Shown here: piece after piece, positions 11,601-20,236 of the stretch
Layout of the letters: each line of letters starts with the position of its first letter
Numbering within the stretch: the first letter of the stretch is position 1
Assembly: GCF_958298935.1 (NCBI RefSeq)
Contig: NC_084929.1
Span: 33,855,501-33,919,500, forward strand
Origin: Phragmites australis
Lineage: Eukaryota > Streptophyta > Magnoliopsida > Poales > Poaceae
Direction: 5' to 3'
Length of the DNA stretch: 64,000 nucleotides
Made by a program: the position numbers and the translations under genes
Notes under the pieces: generated by a model
Databases searched by the model: none
What the model was told of the DNA's origin: nothing
What the model saw: the letters and a program-made list of their open reading frames with translations, nothing else

Positions 11601-14600
11601 GACGTGGTCACGAACGAAGTGTAGGTCAATCTCCACGTGTTTAGTGCGCTGATGCTGCACCGGGTTGGTGGAGAGATAGACGGCGCTGATGTTGTCGCAA
11701 TATACCAAGGTGGCTCGGCTCGGAGGAGAGTGAAGCTCGTGAAGTAACTGACGAAGCCAACAAGCTTCGGCGACTGCATTGGCAACGGCCCTGTACTCGG
11801 CTTCGGCGCTGGACCGGGAGACGGTGTGTTGTCGCTTGGAGGACCAAGAAACAAGGTTGTCGCCCAGGAACACGGCATAACCTGAAGTGGATTTCCTTGT
11901 GTCGGGACAACTCGCCCAATCGGCATCCGAGTAGACAACCAAATCGACCGGTGAGGAGCGACGAATATGCAATCCAAAATCCAGAGTGCCACGAACATAC
12001 CGAAGAATGCGTTTGAGAGCGGCAAGGTGTGGCTCCCGAGGGTCATGCATATGTAGACACACCTGCTGCACGGCATAGGAGATATCCGGGCGGGTGAATG
12101 TCAGATACTGCAAGGCACCAGCGAGACTGCGGTAGTCGGTGGGGTCAGCAACAGAAGGACCATCTGTGGAGGAGAGCTTGGCATTGGTGTCGACGGGCGT
12201 AGTGCAGGGCTTGCAATCAGCCATGCCAGCTCTCTCGAGAACCTCGATGCAGTACTGACGCTGACTGAGCTGAAGACCAGTGGAACTGCGAGTGACACTG
12301 ATGCCGAGAAAATGATGGAGGCTTCCCAGGTCCTTCATCGAAAACTCCGACTGTAGAGACTGAATGGTCCAGCGGAGTAGGGCCTCAGAGGAGGCAGTGA
12401 GGACAATGTCATCCACGTAGAGTAGCAGGTACACCATATCAGAGCCACGCCGAAAGATGAACAGTGAAGTATCTGACTTGGCTTCTGTAAACCCAAGGGT
12501 TATGATGCAACTGGCAAAGCGACTGTACCAGGCACGAGGGGCCTGCTTAAGTCCATAGAGGGACTTGTTGAGGCGGCACACCAAGTCAGGCTTGGTTGGG
12601 TCGACGAAACCGGAGGGCTGCGTGCAATAAATTGTCTCCTGAAGAGTGCCATGAAGGAACGCGTTCTTGACATCCAACTGGTGAACAGGCCAATCACGGG
12701 AGACGGCGAGACTCAGAACTGTGCGGACAGTGGCCGGTTTAACAACCGGACTGAAAGTCTCGTCGAAGTCAACCCCGGGACGCTGAGTGAAACCGCGTAA
12801 GACCCATCGGGCCTTGTAGCGGTCGAGACTGCCGTCAGACTGAAACTTGTGGCGGAAGATCCACTTGCCGGTGACGACGTTCGCACCTGCCGGACGTGGG
12901 ACGAGATCCCAAGTGCGGTTGGATAAGAGTGCCGTGAACTCCTCGTCCATAGCCGACCGCCAGTTGGGATCGGCAAGGGCCGCACGGTACGTACGCGGAA
13001 TGGGAGACAGTGTGGCCACACTGAGGTTGTAGCGGGTGTTGGGCTGACGAAGACCCGATTTGCCACGAGTAGTCATGGCATGCTCGTTGACGGTTGGAGA
13101 GACACCAAGTTGCGTTGGCAACCGGACTCCGGGCATGCGCACACTGCGAGCGCGGGTGGGCACTTTAGTGGGGGGAGGTTCCAGCAAGGGGGCCGGCCCG
13201 CGCGAGCCTGATGCAGAGCTGGGCCAAGGTGGAGAAGTCGGCGTACTGGCGGACGGTGCTGAAGGGGCCGGCCTGGCTGGCGAGCGCGCCGGCTCGGAGA
13301 GAGCAGGCCGGTCCGCTGTGGAGCGCGCCGGCCCAGGAGCGGCAGGCCGGGCCGCAGTGGAGCACGCCGGCTCGGGAGCAGGCTGAGGAGAGGCCGCACG
13401 CCCAGCTGGGCCGCGAAGGCCAGAGCGGGGGTGACCAATGGGGGCCTGCACAGGAGCTGAAAAGTCCTCAAGAAAAGTGAGGTTCGTAGGAACATCATCA
13501 GTACGCGCCATCTCCGCAAAGGGAAAGGATGACTCGTCGAACACCACGTGACGGGATATAATAATCCTGTTGGACTGTAAATCAAGACACCGGTACCCTT
13601 TATGATGCTGTGGATATCCTAAGAAGACGCAAGCTGTGGAACGTGGGGCAAGTTTATGTGGAGCTGTGGCGGATAGGTTAGGATAACAGCGACAACCGAA
13701 CACACGGAGGTGTGAGTAGGAAGGGTGTGCTCCATAGAGGGCAAAAAACGGTGTGTGGTGGTGGAGAGTCTTAGTGGGGTGGCGGTTGATGAGGTGAGTG
13801 GCGGTGTGAAGGGCCTCGACCCAGTAGGAAGCAGGAAGGCTTGCCTGAAAAAGCAAGGAGCGTGTGATGTTATTAAGAGAACGAAGCATACGCTCAGCCT
13901 TACCGTTCTGTGGGGAGGTGTGGGGACACGACATCCGCACAATGACGCCGGTAGTGAGAAAGAAAGAACGAGCGGTGGAGTTATCGAACTCACGCCCGTT
14001 ATCGCACTGAATGCTCTTGATGATGGTGCCAAACTGTGTCTTCACGTGAGCAAAAAAATGTGATAAAGTGGAGAAGGTGTCGGATTTAAGACGCAAAGGG
14101 AAGGTCCATACAAAGTGGGAGCAATCATCAAGGATGACTAAATAGTATTTAAAACCCGACACACTTGGAATGGGAGATGTCCACAAATCGCAATGAATAA
14201 GCTCAAAATTGGCCGTAGCCCTAGTGAAGGTAGTAGTAAATGGTAAACGAACATGACGACCTAATTGGCAAGCGTGGCACATGGAGGTGGGGCCTTTTGG
14301 TGGAGGAATGACTGACGCATGTGCCAGGCGGGTGAGAGCTTCGTGACCAAGATGTCCAAGCCGGCGGTGCCAAAGATCGGTGTTGGACGCGGTGGCGACA
14401 AAGGCACGGGCGGAGGTGGCCGAAGAGTAAGCGTCCGCCGGAAGGGGGTACAGGTCGCCAGGGCTATTGCACCTGACGATCTCGGTCTTGGTTTGATAGT
14501 CCTTCACAGAAAGGCCAAAAGGGTCAAGTTCGACAGAGCACCAATTATCACGAGAGAAACGACGTGCGGAAATAAGGCTTTTAATGATGTCAGGAGAGAA

Positions 14601-16781
14601 CAAAACATTATTAAGCACAAAGGAACGGTTAGGGTAGTGTAAATGAGCACGACCAACGGAAGTAATGAGAAGCAAGGAGCCATTGCCAACTACTATGTGT
14701 GAGGGAGTGGTTGGGTTAGGACGGTGAGAGGAGGAGAGGGTACCGGCATCCGATGTCATATGAGCGGAGGCGCCCGAGTCCATATACCATTCAGTTGACG
14801 GCGGTGGAGTCAAGACGGCGGTGTTGTAGGCGCTTGCCAGCACCTGCGGGTCCCAGTGAGAGGGACCAGACCACAGGTGTTGTGCCGGAGCCGGGACGGA
14901 GTGCGGCGTGGAGGGAGGCGCTGCATACTGTGCTGGGCCTGCCTGTGAGGCAAAAGCCGGCTGGGCCGCGGCCTGGAAGCCAGACGGCCCAGCAAAGTGC
15001 GCCCCTGCAGCCCCAGCGAACGGCGCGGTGAGGCCTGCGTAGTTGGGCCGAGCACCGAGCAAACCTGGACCGTGGCCCATCGGGCCCGGCCACATTTGGA
15101 TAGAGCCGGTCCAGGGGTTATAGGGGGTGGGCCAGACTGTCTGTTGGGCTGAGTTGCCCTGGCCACCCCCGTGCGCAGGCGTCGAAGAGGATGAGCTGCC
15201 GCCGCCACTGCTGTTACCCCTGCCGCCGCTGCTGTTACCCCCGCCGCCGCTGCCGCCGCGCCCGCGCCGGCGGTTGCGGGAGTTGTTAGAGGAGTTGGTG
15301 GCTTGGGGACGAGCAGGGCCGGCAGAGGTCGCGACGAAGGCCGTCGCCGGCGTGCCTTGGGTCGTACCGCCGCGGGTGAGTTCGTCGAGGAGGAGCAGGG
15401 AGCGGGCCTCCGTGAAGGTGGGGAAGGGGGACCGCATGGGCAGCAGCGAGCGCAGATTGTCGAATCGGTCGCTCAAGCCGCCGATGAGCTGGAGCACCAT
15501 GGTCCGATCGGCGACGGGCTCGCCGAGATCAGCGAGCGTGTCGGCCATAGTCTTGAGTCGACGGCAATAATCGCCGATGGAGAGGTCGCCCTGGGAGAAC
15601 GCGTGGAACTCCGCCGTCAGGTTGATTATGCGGCGCTCGCTGTTGCCGTGGAAGAGAAGCTCGAGCTCGCGCCAGACCGATCTCGCCATCGCGGTGCCGG
15701 ACATGACCTCCTGAAGCAGCTCGGGGGAGATCGAGCCGTAGAGCCACGTGAGGACGACGCAGTCCATCTGCGTCCAGTCCGCGCGGTCAAGGGGAGGGTT
15801 GTCGGAGAAGACGTGCTCCGTGAGGGCATACTTGCCGAGGACGACGAGGAAGAGGCCACGCCACCGAGAGTAGTTGCCGGCGGCGAGGTCAAGGGTGACG
15901 GGGACGATTGCTTTGACGTTGAGAACGGCCACGGCCTGTGCGTGCAGCGCGGACAGGGCCTCGTCGTCGAGCGCGGCGGGAGGGGAGCCGCCGGGTGCCC
16001 CGTGCGGCGTATGGTGCGTCGCGCTGGCCGGAGATGCCTGGACAGACAAGCGGGCGAGGAGCGCCGTGAGTTCCGGCGGCAGCGTTACAGTGGGCGTGAC
16101 GGCAGGAGACGTGGCGTCGGAGGCGCGTGGGAGCAGTTCGTCGAGGAGAGGAGCGAGAACCGCGCGCGCCGCGACAGAAGCTTTGGCCGCGGCGTCGTCC
16201 GCGACGGCGGAGGCCGTGGCGTCGTCGACCTGCAGGCCAGGGGCGGGGGCGAAGGACTCGCGCACCGCAGCGGCGATTTTCTTGATCGTGTTGTCAAGCA
16301 CAGCCGCAGAGGAGAGGGAGGAAGAAGAGGTGGACATGGCGGCGGCAGGGAGCGCCGGCCGGCCGTGAAGGTGGAAGAAGAGGCGGAAGCGTAGGATCTA
16401 GGCTGATACCATGAGAGCTTGATGGACTCAACGCAATAGATTGAATTGATATGATGCGGGGTACATATAGTGCTAACCTTCCGAGATTGCCTCAACCGCT
16501 TATAGAACAATATCGGGAGAGATCTCAGGAAGGAAGGCAAGAGATATCCAAATACAACCGATTCTAACAGATCAGTCACATAACGGGTTAAACAGAAATT
16601 TTACCTGAAATTTCAATGCCGCGTCGGGGTTCCCTGGATTCTTGTCCGGATGCACCAGCTTCGCCTGAAGGAAAGAGGCACCCAACAATTTACGAGGTGA
16701 GCTCAGTAGCTATCTGTCCTCATCACTGCATCTAACTGAAGAGATCACCAAGACGTCGTAGTAGGCGCGGTCCTTCGCCAT
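8675..16781 (-). CDS. DnaJ / DnaJ-X domain protein, truncated, with a copia element in intron 2
   Basis: Hsp40 co-chaperone of the plant DnaJ-10 class. The exons on the minus strand are 16781-16749, 16664-16605, 10943-10861, 10495-10333, 9550-9421, 9092-8934 and 8856-8675. All have GT-AG borders and join in one frame to 269 aa. [11 protein letters not shown] is followed directly by [15 protein letters not shown], so the HPD motif remains but the roughly 18 residues of J-domain helix II are absent. The DnaJ-X part is well kept ([46 protein letters not shown]). After SFEEKKD the family sequence is lost and a stop follows about 25 codons later. Family members are about 380-400 aa. The missing helix should abolish normal Hsp70 stimulation, so this may be a decaying copy that still has an open frame. 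Intron 2 is 5661 bp, of which about 5.28 kb is the retrotransposon. Confidence 0.75.
9936..10202. mobile_element. MITE-like element in DnaJ intron 4
   Basis: The left end GGCTACGTTTGGATAGGCT and the right end AGCCTATCCAAAGGAGGCC are inverted copies (16 of 19 match). The interior repeats AGCC and GCTTC motifs in both orientations. No clear duplicated target site was found, so the superfamily is unassigned. Confidence 0.55.
11290..11447 (-). repeat. 3' LTR of the copia element (158 bp)
   Basis: Same sequence as the 5' LTR except for A in place of G on the plus strand at 11338. Its first bases supply the last sense codon (TGT) and the TAG stop of the gag-pol frame. Confidence 0.96.
11442..16337 (-). 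CDS. Copia gag-pol polyprotein, 1631 aa
   Basis: Single open frame. The Gag core covers about residues 140-325, followed by a Gly/Ser/Asn-rich stretch (350-395) with no CCHC knuckle. Protease has DSG at 520-522. Integrase has the zinc site H657, H662, C687, C690 and the triad D717, D779, E815 with D-35-E spacing. A Pro/Ala/Ser-rich linker covers about 985-1065. Reverse transcriptase lies at about 1140-1385 with YVDD at 1307-1310. RNase H follows to about 1605, with D1471, the AEAEY segment (1511-1515) and D1548. The order PR-INT-RT-RH defines Ty1/copia. No stop or frameshift breaks it and all catalytic residues I checked are present, so it is potentially autonomous. The last residues are glycines from the G16 tract, and the stop lies in the 3' LTR. 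Large antisense frames at 15.3-16.4 kb are composition shadows. Confidence 0.96.
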   Translation of the reverse strand: MSTSSSSLSSAAVLDNTIKKIAAAVRESFAPAPGLQVDDATASAVADDAAAKASVAARAVLAPLLDELLPRASDATSPAVTPTVTLPPELTALLARLSVQASPASATHHTPHGAPGGSPPAALDDEALSALHAQAVAVLNVKAIVPVTLDLAAGNYSRWRGLFLVVLGKYALTEHVFSDNPPLDRADWTQMDCVVLTWLYGSISPELLQEVMSGTAMARSVWRELELLFHGNSERRIINLTAEFHAFSQGDLSIGDYCRRLKTMADTLADLGEPVADRTMVLQLIGGLSDRFDNLRSLLPMRSPFPTFTEARSLLLLDELTRGGTTQGTPATAFVATSAGPARPQATNSSNNSRNRRRGRGGSGGGGNSSGGRGNSSGGGSSSSSTPAHGGGQGNSAQQTVWPTPYNPWTGSIQMWPGPMGHGPGLLGARPNYAGLTAPFAGAAGAHFAGPSGFQAAAQPAFASQAGPAQYAAPPSTPHSVPAPAQHLWSGPSHWDPQVLASAYNTAVLTPPPSTEWYMDSGASAHMTSDAGTLSSSHRPNPTTPSHIVVGNGSLLLITSVGRAHLHYPNRSFVLNNVLFSPDIIKSLISARRFSRDNWCSVELDPFGLSVKDYQTKTEIVRCNSPGDLYPLPADAYSSATSARAFVATASNTDLWHRRLGHLGHEALTRLAHASVIPPPKGPTSMCHACQLGRHVRLPFTTTFTRATANFELIHCDLWTSPIPSVSGFKYYLVILDDCSHFVWTFPLRLKSDTFSTLSHFFAHVKTQFGTIIKSIQCDNGREFDNSTARSFFLTTGVIVRMSCPHTSPQNGKAERMLRSLNNITRSLLFQASLPASYWVEALHTATHLINRHPTKTLHHHTPFFALYGAHPSYSHLRVFGCRCYPNLSATAPHKLAPRSTACVFLGYPQHHKGYRCLDLQSNRIIISRHVVFDESSFPFAEMARTDDVPTNLTFLEDFSAPVQAPIGHPRSGLRGPAGRAASPQPAPEPACSTAARPAAPGPARSTADRPALSEPARSPARPAPSAPSASTPTSPPWPSSASGSRGPAPLLEPPPTKVPTRARSVRMPGVRLPTQLGVSPTVNEHAMTTRGKSGLRQPNTRYNLSVATLSPIPRTYRAALADPNWRSAMDEEFTALLSNRTWDLVPRPAGANVVTGKWIFRHKFQSDGSLDRYKARWVLRGFTQRPGVDFDETFSPVVKPATVRTVLSLAVSRDWPVHQLDVKNAFLHGTLQETIYCTQPSGFVDPTKPDLVCRLNKSLYGLKQAPRAWYSRFASCIITLGFTEAKSDTSLFIFRRGSDMVYLLLYVDDIVLTASSEALLRWTIQSLQSEFSMKDLGSLHHFLGISVTRSSTGLQLSQRQYCIEVLERAGMADCKPCTTPVDTNAKLSSTDGPSVADPTDYRSLAGALQYLTFTRPDISYAVQQVCLHMHDPREPHLAALKRILRYVRGTLDFGLHIRRSSPVDLVVYSDADWASCPDTRKSTSGYAVFLGDNLVSWSSKRQHTVSRSSAEAEYRAVANAVAEACWLRQLLHELHSPPSRATLVYCDNISAVYLSTNPVQHQRTKHVEIDLHFVRDHVAAGAVRVLHVPTTSQYADIFTKGLPTPVFTEFRSSLNVCSTDVKTAGGGGGC
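11448..11463 (-). other. G16 tract at the polypurine-tract position
   Basis: Sixteen consecutive G on the minus strand abut the 3' LTR exactly where the plus-strand primer must lie. Usual tracts mix A and G. This one is pure G and is also translated as glycine codons of the gag-pol frame. Confidence 0.85.
16400..16411 (-). other. tRNA primer-binding site of the copia element
   Basis: Directly after the 5' LTR the minus strand reads TGGTATCAGCCT. TGGTATCAG is the standard plant copia site complementary to the 3' end of initiator methionine tRNA. Confidence 0.9.
16412..16569 (-). repeat. 5' LTR of the copia element (158 bp)
   Basis: On the minus strand it starts TGTTAGAATCGG and ends AGCTCTCA. 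It contains a TATA-like CTATAAG that could be the promoter. It matches the LTR at 11290-11447 in 157 of 158 positions. Confidence 0.96.
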
Positions 16782-19700
16782 GGCAGGCAGCTCCTGGATC
16801 TCGCCGCACGCAACAACGAAGCTACGCAGTGTGAACACCAAGAAACAGCGGACGCTATCGGAGATGGAGAAATCAGAGCAGAGACTAACCAGCAGGGAGG
16901 ATTTGATGCCAAGATTGGTGGAGGCTGAGTAGAACAGAATCGAATCATAGGATTTGGGGAAATTTTCGGCGAGAGAGGGGAATTTAACTTTTTGCCATTT
17001 ATGACACACGCCAAAATGGCACTCTACCGTTACACTTCTGAGTCTTTTGCCGAACCTTCTTTCATCTCAAAGAAAAATGCATCCAAGCTTTGCCTAACAT
17101 CAATCTGCACAGATGCAAATGCCCACTGAACTGAACTATCCTCCTACAGTTGGTTTAAGTGCAAGCAGGATTGTCAGCTTGAATCGCCTCTCCTCCATTA
17201 CCAAAGCTTCTTTCATGTTGCCGTCCTTGAGAGTGTAAACTCAAAGAGCGAGTAGTCATGTCTCTTTAGTTGGCAACAACTGGAGTCAAGCATTTACATT
17301 TGCAGTTCGTATGCTGCATGTTTGCTTCATCCTTCCTGCTTCCTAGTACAGTACTAGTGTATTAAGTATTTACTGATACAGTTGTTTGTTTTCAGAAAAG
17401 ATTAAGCGGCAACTGCTCCAACAGGGACACCTTAATTGCCTCAAGCTAACGGCAGGCAAAATGTTCAGTATAAAATTGTTAGTGTTCATCCTTTTCTCTA
17501 AAAAGAACTGTTAGTGTTTCATTTGAGGTCATTATCCTATAAATCTATTTCGTAGTGGAATCTGTATGTACCCCCGCTATGGCGAACGGGTGCAGGCGTT
17601 ATTCTGTGCGTACCTACCATTCCTTGAAAAATTCTTGGCCTTCTTGTCCCCTGTATCTATGCATGGATCACAAGGCAATTTGTTTATTCATTTGAAAAAA
17701 AACCTTTGTCTGGAACCAGTCGGGTTTGTAAGTCCCTTTCTTGATTGAATGAAACAAAGATTTTGCTAGTGATTGTTATGGGAAGTGTCTTCTATTATAA
17801 TATCAAAATATGGTCAAGTTCATGAATTATTGTACTATTACGTGGCTTTGAACAGCTTAGTTGCTGCCAGACAGCTATTCAACCGTTTTTATAGATCAAA
17901 ATTCAGCATATCCACATCACAATGAAGTGAGATTGGAACATTCAACCAATTATATCCTTTGCGTCTCCATCATCAGTAAAACTATGAATTCACTCAATGG
18001 ATATTCTATACGCAAGTTTGGCATAGTATTTTCTTACTTCCCTTTCACAATTGTTTGGACTATTTGTCCACAAAGAATGAAGAGGAATATATTTTTATAA
18101 ACAAAATCAGTGGTGTACAAATTCAGCCAAGTTTGGCCATATACTACAAAGCATCATGTGTTTCTTGCTTATGGTAATATATCATTTTTAATCCCTTTTG
18201 TGCTTTATGCTTTGATCAGATTACACTGTAAACTTGTTTCATTTGCCAACAACCTGTTCCCGTGCGTGTGATGTGATGACAGCCAAAAATGCTTTAACAT
18301 GGTTCACGGCTGATTGCAATCAGTGCAACAACTAAAGATAGGCAAGTAAGTAGCAAACCAGTCCTCAAAAAAAGTAGATGGCAAACCATCGATGGAACGG
18401 ATGCATAGGCATGGACAAAAAGTTTCCAAGATGCCAACTCCATTGATATGCCCATTTGTTTGGTCACTGCTGGATTGATGCCAACAGAAAACACAGGACA
18501 ACGAGCACTTGAATGGGTTCCTTTAGCTTAGCTGCTTGTTCTTTAGCTGAAGAGAGAACAATGGTACTATGGTAGGCTAATGTGCCGGTAGTACTATCTA
18601 GTATCAACTATGCATTTGAATTCTGAACAAGAAACTACTGCTGTCTTAACAGTAATTCCATTTAGAATTCAAAGTTGTGGTGCCTGATTGAGACATGAAT
18701 TACTATGCATGGTGATGCCATCTATGAGCAAACCACACCCATGTACCTATCCGAGGCGGCTAATATTAGGCATTTTTCGTTCTGTTCAAGAGCAGGGAAC
18801 TATTAACAAAATCAGTTGTTATTCTAGCTAACAATTTAAACTGAAATATACTCACTATTCTAGCTATACTGCATTTTGGTAAAACAACATAGCAACAGTG
18901 CAACTTATCAAGGAAAACAGCAAACAGCAAATACTACCTACGTAATAACACAGCAGACAAATCAACCTAAGCACTGCATAACTTGAAAAACTGCAGGTAA
19001 TCTCAGTAGGGGCCTCCCCACTGTTCCCGGTCCAAAAAAATGCATGTAATGCCCTCAAAAAAAGAAAAGAAAAGAAAAAACTGCAGGTACTCCCATGATA
19101 AAAACAAAAGGATTAGAACGTAGAAGTGGTCTATAACATTTGGGCCACATACCCTGTTTTTTATTTATAGATCGAATATACGAAGAAATTCCACTCCAAA
19201 AATATTTTTTTGAACTGTTCCCTAAATAATAATCATGGAATAATCAGCGGCTGTAGATCAGGGTGGAGTTGTCCAACTCCTCCAACTAATCACCTAGTCT
19301 GACCTGACCTGGCCAAACCCTCCTCCATGCCTCGCATCAGCGGCACATGTTCTTGGACGCGGTCTACGGTTTACGTCCACTGCGCGCGGTCTACAGGTAC
19401 GCCTAGGTAACCTGGTAATCGTGTTTATAAGTTGCAAAAAATATAAATATTATATACGATAATATTAAATATAAACTTAAGTTATTGAGATATAATTATG
19501 TTATGTGAGTATTGCCGAACAAATATGTCGAGAGGTATATCGTAGTTTGATTCGGATAGGATAAATAATGAGAAAGAGATTATCTGGTAATTTTTCTCCT
19601 AATTTTATTTTTATTTTTATTAGTAAAATAAGTCTTATATCTGTAGTTAGTAATAAGATAGAAAGATTAGAGAATAAAAGGAGATGTTAAAAATGAGTAA

Positions 19701-20236
19701 ATTATTTAAATTTTATAAATTTTTATTAAATAAGAGGAGAAAAGAGGAAGCGATGGTATAAGAATTAACACATATTTTATATAATAGAGACTTACCGAAT
19801 GCCGAGAGATACTGGGTGCACCAAGTCCATGGACCAAGACGTAATGCAGATGCAGCTTAACTGTTCGACTGTTCGAGTCTCTGCACCGGAAAGTGATTGG
19901 AACCCCCTTCGCTTCTCGTCTTGTCCCTCCCGAGTCACCAATTGTAAACGCAGGAGCTTCTGCTTCTTCTCCGCTTGGCCAAAATAAGCTCCGAAGTTCC
20001 AAAAGTAGGAGGTAAAAGGACCCCAAAATTCTCTGGATTGCTTTCTTCCCCTGCACGCATCGCTATCGGAGGCATCTTCATTGGAAAAAGATTTTTTTTT
20101 TTTTTTTTTTTTTGCCATACAGTCATCAATCATGGTGCTTTCTTGACCCCCCTTTTTCCCCTTTTGCGGGACGATTGCAGTGCATTTTTGAGCTTGGAGC
20201 TTGCCCGGAGAATCGATTTCGGAGTCGGCGGAGGTG
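16782..20236. other. Spacer between divergent DnaJ and SEC14-like genes
   Basis: The first 200 bp is the probable DnaJ promoter and leader. The middle (17.1-19.4 kb) is unremarkable unique-looking sequence with no supportable exon. At 19.42-19.78 kb it is strongly AT-rich. A T22 run at 20092-20113 lies in what is probably the 5' UTR of the SEC14-like gene. Confidence 0.55.

Larger units (their letters stand above)
11290..16569 (-). mobile_element. Complete Ty1/copia LTR retrotransposon, 5280 bp
   Basis: All landmarks are present. There are two 158-bp LTRs with TG...CA ends, a 5-bp target duplication GATCA at 11285-11289 and 16570-16574, a primer-binding site beside the 5' LTR, a G-tract before the 3' LTR, and one uninterrupted gag-pol frame. 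The LTRs differ at a single position (11338 versus 16460), so the insertion is recent. It sits in intron 2 of the DnaJ gene in the same orientation. The short LTRs, 74-bp leader and Gag without a zinc knuckle suggest the Ale/Retrofit-like part of copia. That lineage call is inference. Confidence 0.97.

Noticed and set aside
15303..16394. 363-aa open frame on the plus strand
   Set aside because: It is antisense to the copia Gag region, has low-complexity GC-driven composition and no domain.
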